A stretch of 40,263 nt of DNA from an uncultured Gordonibacter sp. (GTDB lineage Bacteria > Actinomycetota > Coriobacteriia > Coriobacteriales > Eggerthellaceae). The number at the start of each line of letters is the position of its first letter. The first letter of the stretch is position 1. Location: positions 1 to 40,263 of the forward strand of contig CAJFVW010000121.1 of NCBI GenBank assembly GCA_904420575.1, written 5' to 3'. The notes under the pieces were generated by a model. The model saw only the letters and a list, made by a program, of their open reading frames with translations, ran no database searches and was not told where the DNA came from. The translations under genes and the position numbers were made by a program. Positions 23,748-34,224 of the stretch are shown piece by piece.

Positions 23748-26700
23748 ATGGGCTATCGCATCGGCATTGACGCAGGATCGAAGACCATCAAGGTCGTGGT
23801 CGTCGACGAGCACGGCACCTTGGTGCACTCCCTGTATCGCCGCCATCGCTCTGACATCAAGACCACGCTTGCCGAAGCGCTGCACGACCTGGCCTGGCGC
23901 CACGGCGATCTGGAAGGGACCGTCGGCGTCACGGGGTCGGCGGGCATCGGCGTGGCGGAGCTTCTGGGCCTGCCGTTCGTGCAGGAGGTGATCGCCACCA
24001 CCCACGCCGTGCAGTGCGCCTACCCCGAGGCGGACGCCATCATCGAGCTGGGCGGCGAAGACGCGAAGGTGGTCTACCTGACGGGTGGGCTGGAGCAGCG
24101 CATGAACGCCACCTGCGCCGGCGGCACCGGCGGATTCATCGACACCATGGCCTTCATGCTGGGCACCTCTTCCAAGAACATGAGCTCGCTGGCCCTGGGA
24201 GCCAACCGCATCTACCCCATCGCCTCGCGCTGCGCCGTGTTCGCCCAAACCGACGTGCGGCCGCTGCTCAACGCCGGGGCGCGCACGTCCGACCTGGCCG
24301 CCAGCGCGCTGGAAGCCGTCGTGCGGCAGACGCTGGGAGGATTGGCCTGCGGACGTCCCATCAAGGGAACGGTCGTGTTCCTGGGCGGGCCGCTGGAACA
24401 CATTCCCGACCTGGTGCAACGGTTCCGCACCGCCTTGGGCATCTCCCACAAGGAAGGCATCAAGCCCCCCGATGCGCACCTGTTCACGGCGATGGGAGCC
24501 GCCTTGGTGGCAGCCGAGGAAGCCGAGACGAAGCAAAAGGCGCGAGGTACGGAAGGAGAGCCGGAAGCCGGGGAGCCGCGCGAGGCGCTGGACGCGGAAG
24601 GAGGGCCGGAAGCCGGGACGCCAGAGGTCGGCGCGGCACGCGGGATGCGAGGTGCGGAAGGAACGGCGGAAGCAGGGACGGCAAAGGTTGAAGCGCCGGA
24701 AGCCGGGACGCCGCGCGATCCGCACGATTCCTCCCGGGCGTTCGTGCATTCCCTCTCAGAGCTGGAAGAGCGCGTGCGGCAGGCGACGAATCCCGAAAAC
24801 GACCTCGTGAGGCTGCCTCCCCTGTTCGCCAGCGAGGACGAGCTGCGGGAGTTCCGCACGCGCCACGAAGGCGCCCGCATGGAACGCGTGCGCCTGTTCG
24901 ACTGTACAGGCCCAATCTACCTGGGGCTTGACGCCGGATCCACGGCCGTCAAGCTGGCCGTGCTCGACGAAGCGGGGCGGCTGGCCTATTCCGACTACCA
25001 TGCCACCGACGGCGACGCGCTCAAGACGGCGGCCGACATGCTGGCCGACCTGTTCGTGGCCCTGCCGCGCAGCGCGAACGGCACGCCCTACGCACATATC
25101 GCGCACGCCACCGTGACCGGCTATGGCGAAGACCTCCTGCGCGCAGGCCTAGGCATCGATTCCGGAGTGGTGGAAACGCTCGCGCACGTGCGCGCGGCGC
25201 AGCAGTTCCAGCCCGACCTTACCTTCCTCCTCGACATCGGGGGCCAGGACATGAAGGCCATCTGGGTCCGCGACGGACGCGTGGCGAACGCCGTGCTCAA
25301 CGAGGCGTGTTCGAGCGGCTGCGGCTCGTTCATCGAAGGCACCGCACACTCGCTGCGCTCCACGCCCTATCGGTTCGCCGCCGCGGCGTTGGAGGCGAGG
25401 GAGCCGGTGGACCTGGGCACGAAATGCACCGTGTTCATGACGTCGCGCGTGCGCCATGCGCAGAAGATCGGCGTGGAAACGCAGGACATCGCGGCCGGCA
25501 TCGCCTATTCCGTGGTGAAGAACGCGCTGTTCCGCATCATCGGCATGAGCCAGCTGGACTCCCTGGGCCCCCATGTGGTGGTGCAGGGCGGCGCCTTCAT
25601 GTCCGACGCGGTGCTGCGCGCGTTCGAGCTGGTGGGCGGCATCGAAGCCGTGCGGCCCGACACGGCGCACCTCATGGGAGCCATCGGCGCGGCGCTCACG
25701 GCGCGCCTGCGGGCGAACACCCTGCGCAAAGAGGGGGGCGCTCCGAAAAGCTCGCTCGTCGGCGCGCAGGAACTGGCCGCGCTCGACCCACGGCGCACGG
25801 CCATGCGCTGCACCGGCTGCGAGAACGTCTGCGCGCTCTCCATCGTGGAGTTCGCCACCGGGCGGCGCTTCATCAGCGGCAACCGTTGCGACCGGGCACA
25901 GGCGTGCGTCGAACGCGCCCTGAAGGAGAAGGCCCGCACCCGTTCTGTGGGCGCGGGCGCTATGGGCGCCTACACGGGCGCGCGGAACGCCGTCCCCGCA
26001 GGCGAGCGCACTGGCGCGCAGGCCGCCGCCCCCTCCCCCGACTCCGCGCGCCTCCCCGGAAAGGATGCCGCCGATCCCGCCCCTGCGGGCACCCATGCTG
26101 GCGCATCCGACGACGTCCCCGCCTCAAACATGCCGCCCGCGCGGGCAGCGCAGCCGACGGAGAGCCGCCCGCCGAACGCGATCGCACTCGAGCAAAAGCT
26201 GCTCGCGCGTTTCGGCGACGTTTTGCCTGACGGGCAGCGGGGCAGCGCCTGCATTGGCCTGCCCGGGGTGTTGGCCGCCTACGAGCAGGGCCCGTTCTGG
26301 CACACCCTGTTCGCCACGCTGGGATTCTCCCTCCGCGTGGCTGACGACCGGCGTGCGGAAGCGTCCAGCGCGGCACGCGAGGGCATCGGCACCATCCCCT
26401 CCGAAAGCGTGTGCTTTCCCGCCAAGCTGGCCCACATGCGCCTGCACGACCTCGCGCGCCAAGGCGTGGCCGCCGTGTTCATGCCGCGGTACGCACGCGG
26501 CAATCGCTGTCCCGTGACCAGCCTGTATGCGTCTGCGTTGGCCGACAGCGTGCCCCTTTTGCGCGACGGCGCCTGCCAATTGGCATCTCCCGAGCTCTCC
26601 ATCATGAAGCCGTCCGGCCTCTGCGACAGCGACCTTGACCGTGCGGCGCTGCTCGCCTGCCTGAACGGCCTGGCAACGCGCGCCGACGTGCCTTCCGTGA

Positions 26701-28241
26701 GCGAGGACGAACTCGTCAAGGCGCTGGCCGACGGACTCGCCGCCCAACGGGACTTCGAGGACGCCGTGCGGCGCGCCAACGAGCGGGCGCTTGCCTGGAC
26801 GCGGCACGCGGGCAGACGGGCTGCCGTGCTGGCTGGCCGCCCCTACCACGCCGACCCGGCCTTGCTCCACGGCATCGACCGCGTGCTCGTCGACGTCGGC
26901 TTCGCCGTGCTTTCGCCTTTGGGCCTGGAAGACGCCCTTGCCGCCGAGCCCTGCGCCGCAGCTTGTGCCGAGCCCTGTGCCGAGCCGCCGCGCGACCCCC
27001 TTTCCTGGAAGCCGGGCAAGCGACTCGTGCGTCTGGCGCGCATGGTCGCAGAGAACCCGCAGTTGGAGCTTGTGTGCCTGCAATCGTTCGGCTGCGGCTT
27101 CGACGCCATCAGCCTGGCGCATGCCCGCACCCTCCTGAACGAGGCCGGCAGGCCCTTCACCGCGCTCAAGATAGACGACATCGCCGACACGGCCCATATC
27201 CGCATCCGTCTGCGCACGCTGGCCGAAACCTTGGAAGCGGAGCCGTTCTTCCAGACGCAGGAACGCGCAGGCCACGCCTCGATCAGGACGGAGGGCGGCG
27301 CACCCGCCAGGCCCATCCTTTCCGCAACGGCTTTCGAGACGGACGCGGCTCCTGCCCCGCAGCCTTCGGACGACATGCCGGACAAACAAAGCCCTCGGCC
27401 GTTGCTCGGCGGCGTGGAGCAGGTCGATCTGGACACGGCCCAGCAATCGGTGCCGAACGACGCGTGCTTCGTCGTGTCGGCGCTGGCCGGACGCGCCATC
27501 CGACTCATGGAAGAAGACCCCGCGCTCGCGTCGCTCGAGATACCGGCCGTCTGCGAACGCTGCCTGTTGGACGCGCTCCCCGCCATTGTGCGGCAAGCCA
27601 CAGGGAGGGAACCCCGCATCGACTGGACGACGACCTGGCCCTCGCAGGACACAACCGACACGTCCCTTGCAGCCGAAACGTCCCTCGCAACAGTGACGGC
27701 GCATGCGCTTCACGCGCCCCTCGCAGCCGGCACGTCCCTCGCAGCCGACATCTCCCCAACCGACACGTCCCTTGCAGCCGTCACGCCCCCGCAGGACGCT
27801 GCCCGCACCCTCGCGCGGCCGCGCATAGGCATCGTGGGCAACGCGCTTCTGTGCTTCGACCCGTTCATGAACGACCATGTGGTGCGCTTCATCGAAAGCC
27901 AAGGCTGCGACGTGGTGCTGCCCGACCCTTCGCTGCTCTACACCGACGACGTGCGCTACCTGGCGCAGTTCGACCGCTTCGCCGCGCAGGGCGTGCACCA
28001 TGTCATCTACCTGCAGAGCTTCGGCTGCCTGAAAGGCCATGTGCAGGCCCGTGGCGCCCTGCACATGATCGCAAAGCGCCACCCCGGCCTGCCCGTGACC
28101 GTCATCGACTACGACCCCGAGGCCTCGGCGCTCAACCGCGAGAACCGCGTGCGCCTGGCTCTTTCGGCAGCGAAGGCCGCCGTGTCCGCCTCATCGGGCG
28201 CGCACCATCTGCACGGCCAGCTCCCGCAGCCGAGGGCGTGA
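23748..28241 (+). CDS. Giant double-domain acyl-CoA-dehydratase-activase-like protein
   Basis: 1497 residues. Two BadF/HgdC-type ATPase domains: residues 1-255 ([16 protein letters not shown], cluster cysteines 123 in [11 protein letters not shown] and 162 in SRCAVF) and 390-655 ([16 protein letters not shown], cysteines 521 in [11 protein letters not shown] and 560 in GTKCTVF). Then a CxxCxxxC...C motif (688, 691, 695, 714), a DUF2229-like part (about 830-1050) and a C-terminal HgdB-like part. Activases of this kind drive ATP-dependent low-potential electron transfer through a [4Fe-4S] cluster to a dehydratase. Low-complexity linkers (258-325, 725-810, about 1305-1350) are unusual. GGGGAGGTACGGTTC precedes the ATG. 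Its 3' end overlaps the NifH-like gene by 51 bases, tail to tail. The substrate is unknown. Confidence 0.85.
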   Translation: MGYRIGIDAGSKTIKVVVVDEHGTLVHSLYRRHRSDIKTTLAEALHDLAWRHGDLEGTVGVTGSAGIGVAELLGLPFVQEVIATTHAVQCAYPEADAIIELGGEDAKVVYLTGGLEQRMNATCAGGTGGFIDTMAFMLGTSSKNMSSLALGANRIYPIASRCAVFAQTDVRPLLNAGARTSDLAASALEAVVRQTLGGLACGRPIKGTVVFLGGPLEHIPDLVQRFRTALGISHKEGIKPPDAHLFTAMGAALVAAEEAETKQKARGTEGEPEAGEPREALDAEGGPEAGTPEVGAARGMRGAEGTAEAGTAKVEAPEAGTPRDPHDSSRAFVHSLSELEERVRQATNPENDLVRLPPLFASEDELREFRTRHEGARMERVRLFDCTGPIYLGLDAGSTAVKLAVLDEAGRLAYSDYHATDGDALKTAADMLADLFVALPRSANGTPYAHIAHATVTGYGEDLLRAGLGIDSGVVETLAHVRAAQQFQPDLTFLLDIGGQDMKAIWVRDGRVANAVLNEACSSGCGSFIEGTAHSLRSTPYRFAAAALEAREPVDLGTKCTVFMTSRVRHAQKIGVETQDIAAGIAYSVVKNALFRIIGMSQLDSLGPHVVVQGGAFMSDAVLRAFELVGGIEAVRPDTAHLMGAIGAALTARLRANTLRKEGGAPKSSLVGAQELAALDPRRTAMRCTGCENVCALSIVEFATGRRFISGNRCDRAQACVERALKEKARTRSVGAGAMGAYTGARNAVPAGERTGAQAAAPSPDSARLPGKDAADPAPAGTHAGASDDVPASNMPPARAAQPTESRPPNAIALEQKLLARFGDVLPDGQRGSACIGLPGVLAAYEQGPFWHTLFATLGFSLRVADDRRAEASSAAREGIGTIPSESVCFPAKLAHMRLHDLARQGVAAVFMPRYARGNRCPVTSLYASALADSVPLLRDGACQLASPELSIMKPSGLCDSDLDRAALLACLNGLATRADVPSVSEDELVKALADGLAAQRDFEDAVRRANERALAWTRHAGRRAAVLAGRPYHADPALLHGIDRVLVDVGFAVLSPLGLEDALAAEPCAAACAEPCAEPPRDPLSWKPGKRLVRLARMVAENPQLELVCLQSFGCGFDAISLAHARTLLNEAGRPFTALKIDDIADTAHIRIRLRTLAETLEAEPFFQTQERAGHASIRTEGGAPARPILSATAFETDAAPAPQPSDDMPDKQSPRPLLGGVEQVDLDTAQQSVPNDACFVVSALAGRAIRLMEEDPALASLEIPAVCERCLLDALPAIVRQATGREPRIDWTTTWPSQDTTDTSLAAETSLATVTAHALHAPLAAGTSLAADISPTDTSLAAVTPPQDAARTLARPRIGIVGNALLCFDPFMNDHVVRFIESQGCDVVLPDPSLLYTDDVRYLAQFDRFAAQGVHHVIYLQSFGCLKGHVQARGALHMIAKRHPGLPVTVIDYDPEASALNRENRVRLALSAAKAAVSASSGAHHLHGQLPQPRA

Positions 28242-29051
28242 CAGGGGGCGCGGCACGGCAAAGCGGTCGTTTTCTTCGATGGCCCGCGCCAATGCGCGGT
28301 AGGCTTGCGCCTGGGCGCTTCCGGGCGCATGCTCGATGACCGTCTGCTGGTCCAGCTCGCTCTCCTGCACCACGTTGTCGCGCGGCAGCACGCCGACCAG
28401 CCGGCTGCCGATCTCCTCTGCGAACGAGGCCACCAGGCCCACCTCTCCCGCAACGTTGCGGCAGTTGCAGATGACGCCGCCCAGCCGCGCGCGCCCGGAC
28501 GAGGCGAACTTCACGATGCCCGCCGCGATGTTGTTGGCCGCATACAGCGACATCATCTCTCCGCTGGTCACCAGGTATATCTCTTCGGCCTTGCCCTCTC
28601 GGATGGGCATGGCGAAGCCGCCGCACACCACGTCTCCCAACACATCGTACACGACGTAGTCCAGGTCGTCCTCCAGATAGCCCTTCTTCTCCAGCAGCTC
28701 GATGGCGCAGATGATGCCCCTCCCGGCACATCCGACGCCCGGTTCGGGCCCGCCCGACTCCACGCAGGAGATGCCGTGGTACCCCGTGCGCACCACGCCC
28801 TCCAACGTGGCCCCCACCTCCGCGTTGCGCGACTGGCTGCGCACATGCTCGAGCACCGTTTCCTGGAACAGCTCTCCTGTGAGGAGCGACGTGCAGTCGA
28901 CCTTCGGGTCGCAGCCCACCACCAGGAGCCTCTTGCCCTCGTCGGCCAAGGCGGCGGCGACGTTCTGGCTCGTCGTGGACTTTCCGATGCCGCCCTTGCC
29001 GTAGAAGGCTATCTGCCGGGGACGCCGCCTGCCGGGTCGTTCGCTGCTCAT
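28191..29051 (-). CDS. NifH-like nitrogenase-family iron protein
   Basis: 286 residues, the length of NifH. P-loop [15 protein letters not shown] (18-26), GCDPKVDCT, cluster-ligand Cys108 in GVGCAGRG (with Arg111, the NifH ADP-ribosylation position) and Cys143 in [18 protein letters not shown]. It is an ATP-dependent [4Fe-4S] reductase that would feed the NifD/K-like pair. GGAAGGAACGAAC precedes the ATG; it lies 17 bases after the NifK-like gene. NifH homologues also serve chlorophyll, F430 and methylthio-alkane reductases, so N2 reduction should not be assumed. Last gene of the operon; no terminator seen. Confidence 0.9.
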   Translation of the reverse strand: MSSERPGRRRPRQIAFYGKGGIGKSTTSQNVAAALADEGKRLLVVGCDPKVDCTSLLTGELFQETVLEHVRSQSRNAEVGATLEGVVRTGYHGISCVESGGPEPGVGCAGRGIICAIELLEKKGYLEDDLDYVVYDVLGDVVCGGFAMPIREGKAEEIYLVTSGEMMSLYAANNIAAGIVKFASSGRARLGGVICNCRNVAGEVGLVASFAEEIGSRLVGVLPRDNVVQESELDQQTVIEHAPGSAQAQAYRALARAIEENDRFAVPRPLSRPRLRELAVQMVRAR

Positions 29052-29068
29052 GTTCGTTCCTTCCCTCG

Positions 29069-30436
29069 TCAAAAATACCGGGAGATCGTCAGGTCTTCGG
29101 GGTCCACGCCATGCTCTTCCTCTTCGCAGAACGCGTTTGCGACGCGTCGTAGCAGCGAGAGAGCGCCTTCGTAGCCCGCCACGGGCTCGGTGTAGGCCAG
29201 CGGGCGGTCGACCACGGGAAATCCCACGCGCACCAGCGGAACGCCGCAGCGAGCCGCCAGGCGCTTGTTGCGCGTGTCCCCCAGCACCAGGTCCACCGGA
29301 TGGCGTGCCACCTGCTCTTCGACTTCCGCCCGGTCCACCCCCACGAGCACCGCGCTTTCCTCGGGCAACCGGACAGCGCTGTGCAAGCGCCGCTCGAAGT
29401 CTGGCTCCACGTCGCCCACCGCCACGCACGCAGGGACCATGCCGGCGTCCACCAAAAACGAGGCCAGCCCCACGGCCAGATCGGCGTCGCAGGCCACCAG
29501 CGCGCGCTTGCCGTACAGGCGGTCCGCCACCTGCATGAGGCAGTCGACCGCCCGCGTCCGAGCATGTACCAGCCACGACGGCGCCCTGCGACCGGAAAGG
29601 CCGGCCAATTCCTGTACGAAGGCGTCCGTGGCCGCGATGCCCACCGGCAGGCCGACCTCGCGCACGTCGCAGCCGCCGGAAGACGCGATGCGCTCTGCCA
29701 CCTCGCGCAGCGCCTGCGCCCCCGCATGCGTGGCCTCGAATCCGAAGGCCACTGCCTGCCCGCATCCCGCAAGGCCTTCCAACGTGGCAAGCGGCGTGCC
29801 GCCGGCCACGTAGTCCCGGGGATCGTCGGGAGTGCGCTCGTCGAACACCCCGCGCACGTCCGGCACCACGTCCACCCGGTCGAAGAACGCCGTCGCGTAA
29901 CCGTGCGCCGCATCGACGTCCACCGGATTCATCCAGCCGGGAAGCAGGCACAGCCGGCGTCCGTCCTCGCCTTGCTCTCCTGCCTCTGGGACCGGCTTCG
30001 CCAGCTGTCGGACGAGCGCCGCCACGGTGGCCGCGTACCCTTTCAAAGGCGACCCGGCATAGCCCGGCGTGGAGGCCCACACGACCGACGCGGCCTCCGG
30101 CACGTCCAGCATGCGGACGATGCCCTCCACGTCGTCGCCGATGGTCTCCGAAAGGCAGGTCGTGCACACCACCAGCACTTCGGGCCCGTACAGCCGGAAG
30201 ACGTTCTCCACCGCCTCGCGCAGCTCCGGCTCGCCGCCGAACATGGCCGCCCGGTCGCGCAAGAGCGACGAAGGCACGCGCACGGTCTTCTGGAAGTGCT
30301 TGGACAGCTCCATGCGCTGGAATCGGCAGCAACCCGACGCGCCATGGCTCAACGGCAGCGCCCCGTGCACGCCGAACGCGGCATACAGCGCCCCCAATGG
30401 CGCACAGCCATGCAAAGGATCGATGCACAGACTCAT
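29069..30436 (-). CDS. NifK-like nitrogenase component 1 subunit
   Basis: 455 residues. The N-terminus has the three P-cluster cysteines in NifK context: Cys11 ([16 protein letters not shown]), Cys36 (HGASGCCRF) and Cys94 ([12 protein letters not shown]). [21 protein letters not shown] parallels the NifK segment DAAVFGG. The C-terminal half contains [20 protein letters not shown] and [12 protein letters not shown], as in nitrogenase-family Rossmann domains. It is shorter than NifK, lacking the N-terminal extension. ATG overlaps the NifD-like stop (ATGA). It presumably forms a heterotetramer with the NifD-like protein. Confidence 0.88.
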   Translation of the reverse strand: MSLCIDPLHGCAPLGALYAAFGVHGALPLSHGASGCCRFQRMELSKHFQKTVRVPSSLLRDRAAMFGGEPELREAVENVFRLYGPEVLVVCTTCLSETIGDDVEGIVRMLDVPEAASVVWASTPGYAGSPLKGYAATVAALVRQLAKPVPEAGEQGEDGRRLCLLPGWMNPVDVDAAHGYATAFFDRVDVVPDVRGVFDERTPDDPRDYVAGGTPLATLEGLAGCGQAVAFGFEATHAGAQALREVAERIASSGGCDVREVGLPVGIAATDAFVQELAGLSGRRAPSWLVHARTRAVDCLMQVADRLYGKRALVACDADLAVGLASFLVDAGMVPACVAVGDVEPDFERRLHSAVRLPEESAVLVGVDRAEVEEQVARHPVDLVLGDTRNKRLAARCGVPLVRVGFPVVDRPLAYTEPVAGYEGALSLLRRVANAFCEEEEHGVDPEDLTISRYF

Positions 30437-31884
30437 GAGGCGCCTCCCTCTTTCGCCCACGCGGGAACGTCCAGCGTCCAGTGCGCCATGTCGCGCGCGA
30501 GGGACAAGTCGCGCGCGAAGCGCGCCAGGCCGTCGAACCCCGCATAGTCGGTCCCGCGCTCGTCGGAAAGAAAGCGCTCGCAGCGCAGGATGGCGTCCTG
30601 GCGGCCGAACCGTTCCTCCACGCCGGCGAAGCACAGCGCAGGCCGCGTCGCCTTCAGCACCTGGGATACCTGTTGCCGGTCAAGCGTCGCCCGACGCCAC
30701 GTCAGCTCCCGCTCCGGGCTGTGGCAACAGGCGCAGCCCGGCAGGCAAGCCGCTTCGACCGCGCAGGCGAGCCCCAGCCGCCCGCGCTCCGCTTCGCCCA
30801 GCGCGTCCCACACACGTGCCGGGACATGCACCTGGTAGCCTTCCTCCGTGTACGTTTCGGCTTCGTAGTCCTGGGCGATCATGATCACGTCCATGCCCAG
30901 CTCGCAGGAAAGCACGGCGAAGTCGTCGCTGCGGAAGATGTCCTCGAACACGCCCACCACAGTGCCTTCCCACGTCGTGCGGGCCGCGGCCCGCACGACC
31001 TCGATGCGCGCCAGCTCCTCGGCAACCACCGCCTCCGTGCGCGCCGCCAGCCCTTCGTCGTCGAAGAACGCCGCCATGGCACGCAGCGAATGCACAAGGT
31101 TGCCGAGCCCCGTCAAGGCGATGCGCAGAAAGCCGCACCCGTACCGCTCCTGGAACATGAGCGGTATCTCGTCGATGGCCTTGCCCGAATCGAGCACGAT
31201 CAGGCGCGCGTCCTGAGCCCGCCGCACGTCTTCGTACGTGGTGACGCCCATCATCGAGCACACCACGTCGTAGCCGATGCGGCGCAACAGGTCCCGCAAG
31301 GCCGGGCCCTGCTCGTTGGCGCATTCCTCGCTCATCAGGTGAATGGGGAAAGGGCCGGTCGGGCGGCTCTCCTTCCCCACCCATTGGTCGAGGATCTGCC
31401 GGCCGCCATGCAGCCAGCCGGGCTCGCTCTTGAAGCCTTCGCAGGAAAGCGGCAGCACGTCGATGCCATGCCGCTCGGCGGCCTCGCGTGCCACCTGCTG
31501 GATGTCGTCGCCGATGAGCCCCACGGGGCAGGTGGCGCACACGGCCACGGCCTTCGGGCGATAGCGCTCCACCGCCTCGTCGAGCGCGCGGGCCAGCTTT
31601 CCCTCGCCGCCGAAGATGACGTCGGTCTCGCTCAGGTTCGTGGAGAACACCCGGCCGGCGAAGGCGGGACGGTCCTTTTTGCTCGCGCCCCGATAGCCGT
31701 TGATGCCCGAAAAGTAAGCGCAGCCCACCGGTCCGTGCGTGACGAGCAGGACGTCCTCGATGCCGCTCATCATGAGGCCCCGGCAGGCCATGTAGGAGCA
31801 CCCGCCTCCGTAGAACACGCCCGGAATGGGCAGGAGCCGCCGTGCAGCGCAAGACGGCTCGCTGGTTATCTGTTCCATGCCCAT
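30433..31884 (-). CDS. NifD-like nitrogenase component 1 subunit lacking FeMo-cofactor ligands
   Basis: 483 residues. P-cluster cysteines are kept: Cys29 ([11 protein letters not shown]), Cys55 ([10 protein letters not shown]) and Cys119 ([13 protein letters not shown]). At the NifD Cys275 position, upstream of the matching ERYG, this protein has Ser233. NifD His442 lies in a SGPYHGFDG segment; here [14 protein letters not shown] lacks it. So a FeMo-cofactor ligated as in NifD is unlikely. An extra Cys-rich stretch CxxxCxCCH (380-388) is present. M1 at 31884 or M3 at 31878 may start; there is no clear ribosome binding site, but the gene begins eight bases after the binding-protein gene, implying coupling. 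Confidence 0.88.
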   Translation of the reverse strand: MGMEQITSEPSCAARRLLPIPGVFYGGGCSYMACRGLMMSGIEDVLLVTHGPVGCAYFSGINGYRGASKKDRPAFAGRVFSTNLSETDVIFGGEGKLARALDEAVERYRPKAVAVCATCPVGLIGDDIQQVAREAAERHGIDVLPLSCEGFKSEPGWLHGGRQILDQWVGKESRPTGPFPIHLMSEECANEQGPALRDLLRRIGYDVVCSMMGVTTYEDVRRAQDARLIVLDSGKAIDEIPLMFQERYGCGFLRIALTGLGNLVHSLRAMAAFFDDEGLAARTEAVVAEELARIEVVRAAARTTWEGTVVGVFEDIFRSDDFAVLSCELGMDVIMIAQDYEAETYTEEGYQVHVPARVWDALGEAERGRLGLACAVEAACLPGCACCHSPERELTWRRATLDRQQVSQVLKATRPALCFAGVEERFGRQDAILRCERFLSDERGTDYAGFDGLARFARDLSLARDMAHWTLDVPAWAKEGGAS

Positions 31885-31892
31885 GTCGTTTG

Positions 31893-33029
31893 CTACTTGA
31901 AGCTTATCTGGTCTTGGTTGAGCAGCGACTGCAGCTGGTCGCCGGTCAGATCGACGTTGTAGAACAGGCTGAAGAAGTCGCGGACCTCCTGGTTGATGTC
32001 GATGTCAATCTCGGGATAGCACACCGTGGCGAACCACTCGATGCCCAGCAGGCGCATCACGTTCGGCGGACGGTCGAACCAGTTGAAGGGGATGGCGGGC
32101 GTGGTGTACACCTTACCGTCCTTGACGGCCTGGATGTCGGCCCACTGCGCGTTGTTCATGATGTCGTCGGCCAGCACGAAGCCGGAGTGGCACAGGATGA
32201 GCTCGGGATTCCAGGCGATGACCTGCTCTATGGACACCTCGGTGCGGCCTTGGCCGGACTTCATTTCCACGTCGGCCACGTTGGTCACCTTGCAGTAGTC
32301 CAGCACTTCGGTATGGGACGACCCCGTGGGATCGGTTGCCAGGCCGTCGGCGTTCTCGGCATAGTACACCGTGGGGCGCTCCGATGCAGGAACGGCATCG
32401 ATCTTCTCGATGGTTTCCGCGAACTTGGACTCGTAGTAAGAGGCCAGCTCTTCGCCGCGCTCCGCTTCGCCTATCCAGTCGCCCAGCGTGCGGTACACCT
32501 CGGCCGTCTTGTCCAGGTCGCTCGATACGCACACCACCGGGATGCCCGTCTGGTCCTGGATCTGCTGAGGAACCTCGTCCGTGGCGATGAGCGTGCCCGA
32601 GCTCATGTACACGATGACGTCGGGAGCCAGCTTGATGATGTCTTCCATGTTGGCCGTGACCTGCTGGCCCATCCAGCCGCCGATGACCGGCAGCGAGGCC
32701 AGGTTCTCGGGCAGGTATTCCATGGTCGCCTGCGTCGGCTCGTTCACCCAGCCGATGATCTTTTCGGGTGCGAGCGTGGCCACCATGGCCTCGCCGGTGG
32801 GAACCGCACAGTATACGGCGTCCACCTGCGTGGGGATGGTGACGGTACGGCCTGCCATGTCGGTGATCTCGCGCTCCGTTGCCTGCGGTTCTTCCTGGGC
32901 AGCGCCCTGCTCCTGCTTCTGGCTGTCGGCGTTCTGGTCGCCGCCCGAACAGCCCATGGCGAACGGCAGCGCCATCAGGCACAGCAGCGCCACGGCCACG
33001 AGTTTGCGTTTGATGCGGGGGTTTTTCAT
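31893..33029 (-). CDS. Lipoprotein substrate-binding protein of a FecB-type ABC importer
   Basis: 378 residues. The signal peptide MKNPRIKRKLVAVALLCLMALPFAMGC ends in a lipobox-like AMGC. The mature protein has two periplasmic-binding (class III, FecB/BtuF) lobes: ITDMAGRTVTIPTQVDAVYC, EDIIKLAPDVIVYMSSG, then IEQVIAWNPELILCHSGF and PFNWFDRPPNVMRLLGIEWF. Such proteins bind iron-siderophores, haem, cobalamin or, in the MolA group, molybdate/tungstate; the ligand cannot be told from sequence. AGAAGGCATC precedes the ATG. It is tightly followed by the NifD-like gene, so transport and reductase are probably one system. Confidence 0.88.
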   Translation of the reverse strand: MKNPRIKRKLVAVALLCLMALPFAMGCSGGDQNADSQKQEQGAAQEEPQATEREITDMAGRTVTIPTQVDAVYCAVPTGEAMVATLAPEKIIGWVNEPTQATMEYLPENLASLPVIGGWMGQQVTANMEDIIKLAPDVIVYMSSGTLIATDEVPQQIQDQTGIPVVCVSSDLDKTAEVYRTLGDWIGEAERGEELASYYESKFAETIEKIDAVPASERPTVYYAENADGLATDPTGSSHTEVLDYCKVTNVADVEMKSGQGRTEVSIEQVIAWNPELILCHSGFVLADDIMNNAQWADIQAVKDGKVYTTPAIPFNWFDRPPNVMRLLGIEWFATVCYPEIDIDINQEVRDFFSLFYNVDLTGDQLQSLLNQDQISFK

Positions 33030-33180
33030 GATGCCTTCTTTCTTCCGTGATCCGTCTTCGGACCGTCGTTCTTGGATGGTTCCCTTCCGGCTGTCTCGAT
33101 CGTTCTTGCTGACGCTCTCCGCTTACCTCCCTCTTGCCTCTTTTCCGCTTCGTTCGCTTGGCCTGTCGCAGGCTTGCGTC

Positions 33181-34095
33181 TCACGCAGCCGACGGCGGCA
33201 CGCGCCGGACGCACCGGCGTCTGATGGTTCTGGACGGCGGCCCCCCTGCGCCCTGAGAGGATTCCCCAGCCGCGCCGGGCGCCGTTTTGGGCGCGCCCGC
33301 CCGGTCGGCCACGAATTCCACCACAGGAATGCAGCCTTTCAACGTGCCGCAATCGCAGGTATGCTCCTTCACGATGCGTACGTCCACGCCATACGTCTCG
33401 CCCAACGACTGCTCGGTCACCACGTCGTCGGGATCGCCAAACCGCACCCAGTCGCGCGTGATGAGCCCCACCTTGGAGGCGCACAAGAACGCATGGTCGG
33501 GAAAATGCGTGGTCATGATGATGGACATGCCCTCTCGTGCCAAACGCGAGATCTGCCGCAGCACCTTCACTTGGTTGCCGTAGTCGAGGCTGGCCGTCGG
33601 CTCGTCCATGACCAGCATCTCGGGCTCCTGCGCGAGCGCCCGCGCAATGAGTACCATCTGCCGCTCGCCGCCGCTGATCTGGGTGTACAGCTTGTCGGCA
33701 AGGTGCGCCACGCCCAGCCGCTCCAAACTGGCCATCGCCACGTCCACGTCATGCGCGGAAGGCGAGGCCACCGGGCTGATGCGGGAAAGGCGCCCCATGG
33801 TCACCACGTCGAGCACCGGATAGGCGAACGGAGGCGTGTGGTTCTGGGGCACATAGCCGATCTTCTGCGCAAGCATGCGCGACGACCACGAAGCGATGTC
33901 CTGACCGTCCAGCATGATGGTCCCGGCAAGCGGCTTGAGGAATCCCAGCATGCTGCGGAACAGCGTGGTCTTGCCCACCCCGTTCGGTCCCAGCAGGCAC
34001 AAGGACTCTCCTCCCTCCACCGAGAAGGAGAGGTTCTCCAAGACGGGCTTGTTCTTGTACCCGCACGTGACCTGGTTCAGTTCAAACGTCTTCAT
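33181..34095 (-). CDS. FecE/BtuD-type ABC importer ATPase
   Basis: 304 residues. Walker A LLGPNGVGKTTLFRSM, Q-loop VPQNHTPPFAYPV, signature QISGGERQMVLIARALAQ, Walker B MLVMDEPTASLDYGN and switch His in TTHFPDHAF. After the core, residues 245-255 read EHTCDCGTLKGC, three cysteines unusual for this family, and a Gly/Pro/Arg-rich tail closes the protein. The start at 34095 matches family N-termini and AAGAAGGCG precedes it. A 129-base gap separates it from the permease gene, and 151 bases separate it from the binding protein; only small hairpins (for example GCCTG/CAGGC near 33165) were noticed there. Confidence 0.92.
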   Translation of the reverse strand: MKTFELNQVTCGYKNKPVLENLSFSVEGGESLCLLGPNGVGKTTLFRSMLGFLKPLAGTIMLDGQDIASWSSRMLAQKIGYVPQNHTPPFAYPVLDVVTMGRLSRISPVASPSAHDVDVAMASLERLGVAHLADKLYTQISGGERQMVLIARALAQEPEMLVMDEPTASLDYGNQVKVLRQISRLAREGMSIIMTTHFPDHAFLCASKVGLITRDWVRFGDPDDVVTEQSLGETYGVDVRIVKEHTCDCGTLKGCIPVVEFVADRAGAPKTAPGAAGESSQGAGGPPSRTIRRRCVRRVPPSAA

Positions 34096-34224
34096 GTCAA
34101 CGCCTTCTTCCGCATTGCCCCGCAGGCGCGCCCACGGCGCCACGTCTCGCTGTGCCGGCCGCGCCGCGCCCCGTTGTGCCAGCCACGATGCCGCACGCCT
34201 TCTTCCGCCTCGGCGGCATCCCGC

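Noticed and set aside
26124-28082. 652-codon open frame on the minus strand
   Set aside because: It is antisense to the activase gene; its composition is that of a high-GC shadow frame and it has no ribosome binding site or family pattern.
28191-31884. True N2-fixing nifHDK
   Set aside because: FeMo-cofactor ligands are missing in the NifD-like protein and no nifB, nifE or nifN is present in the window.
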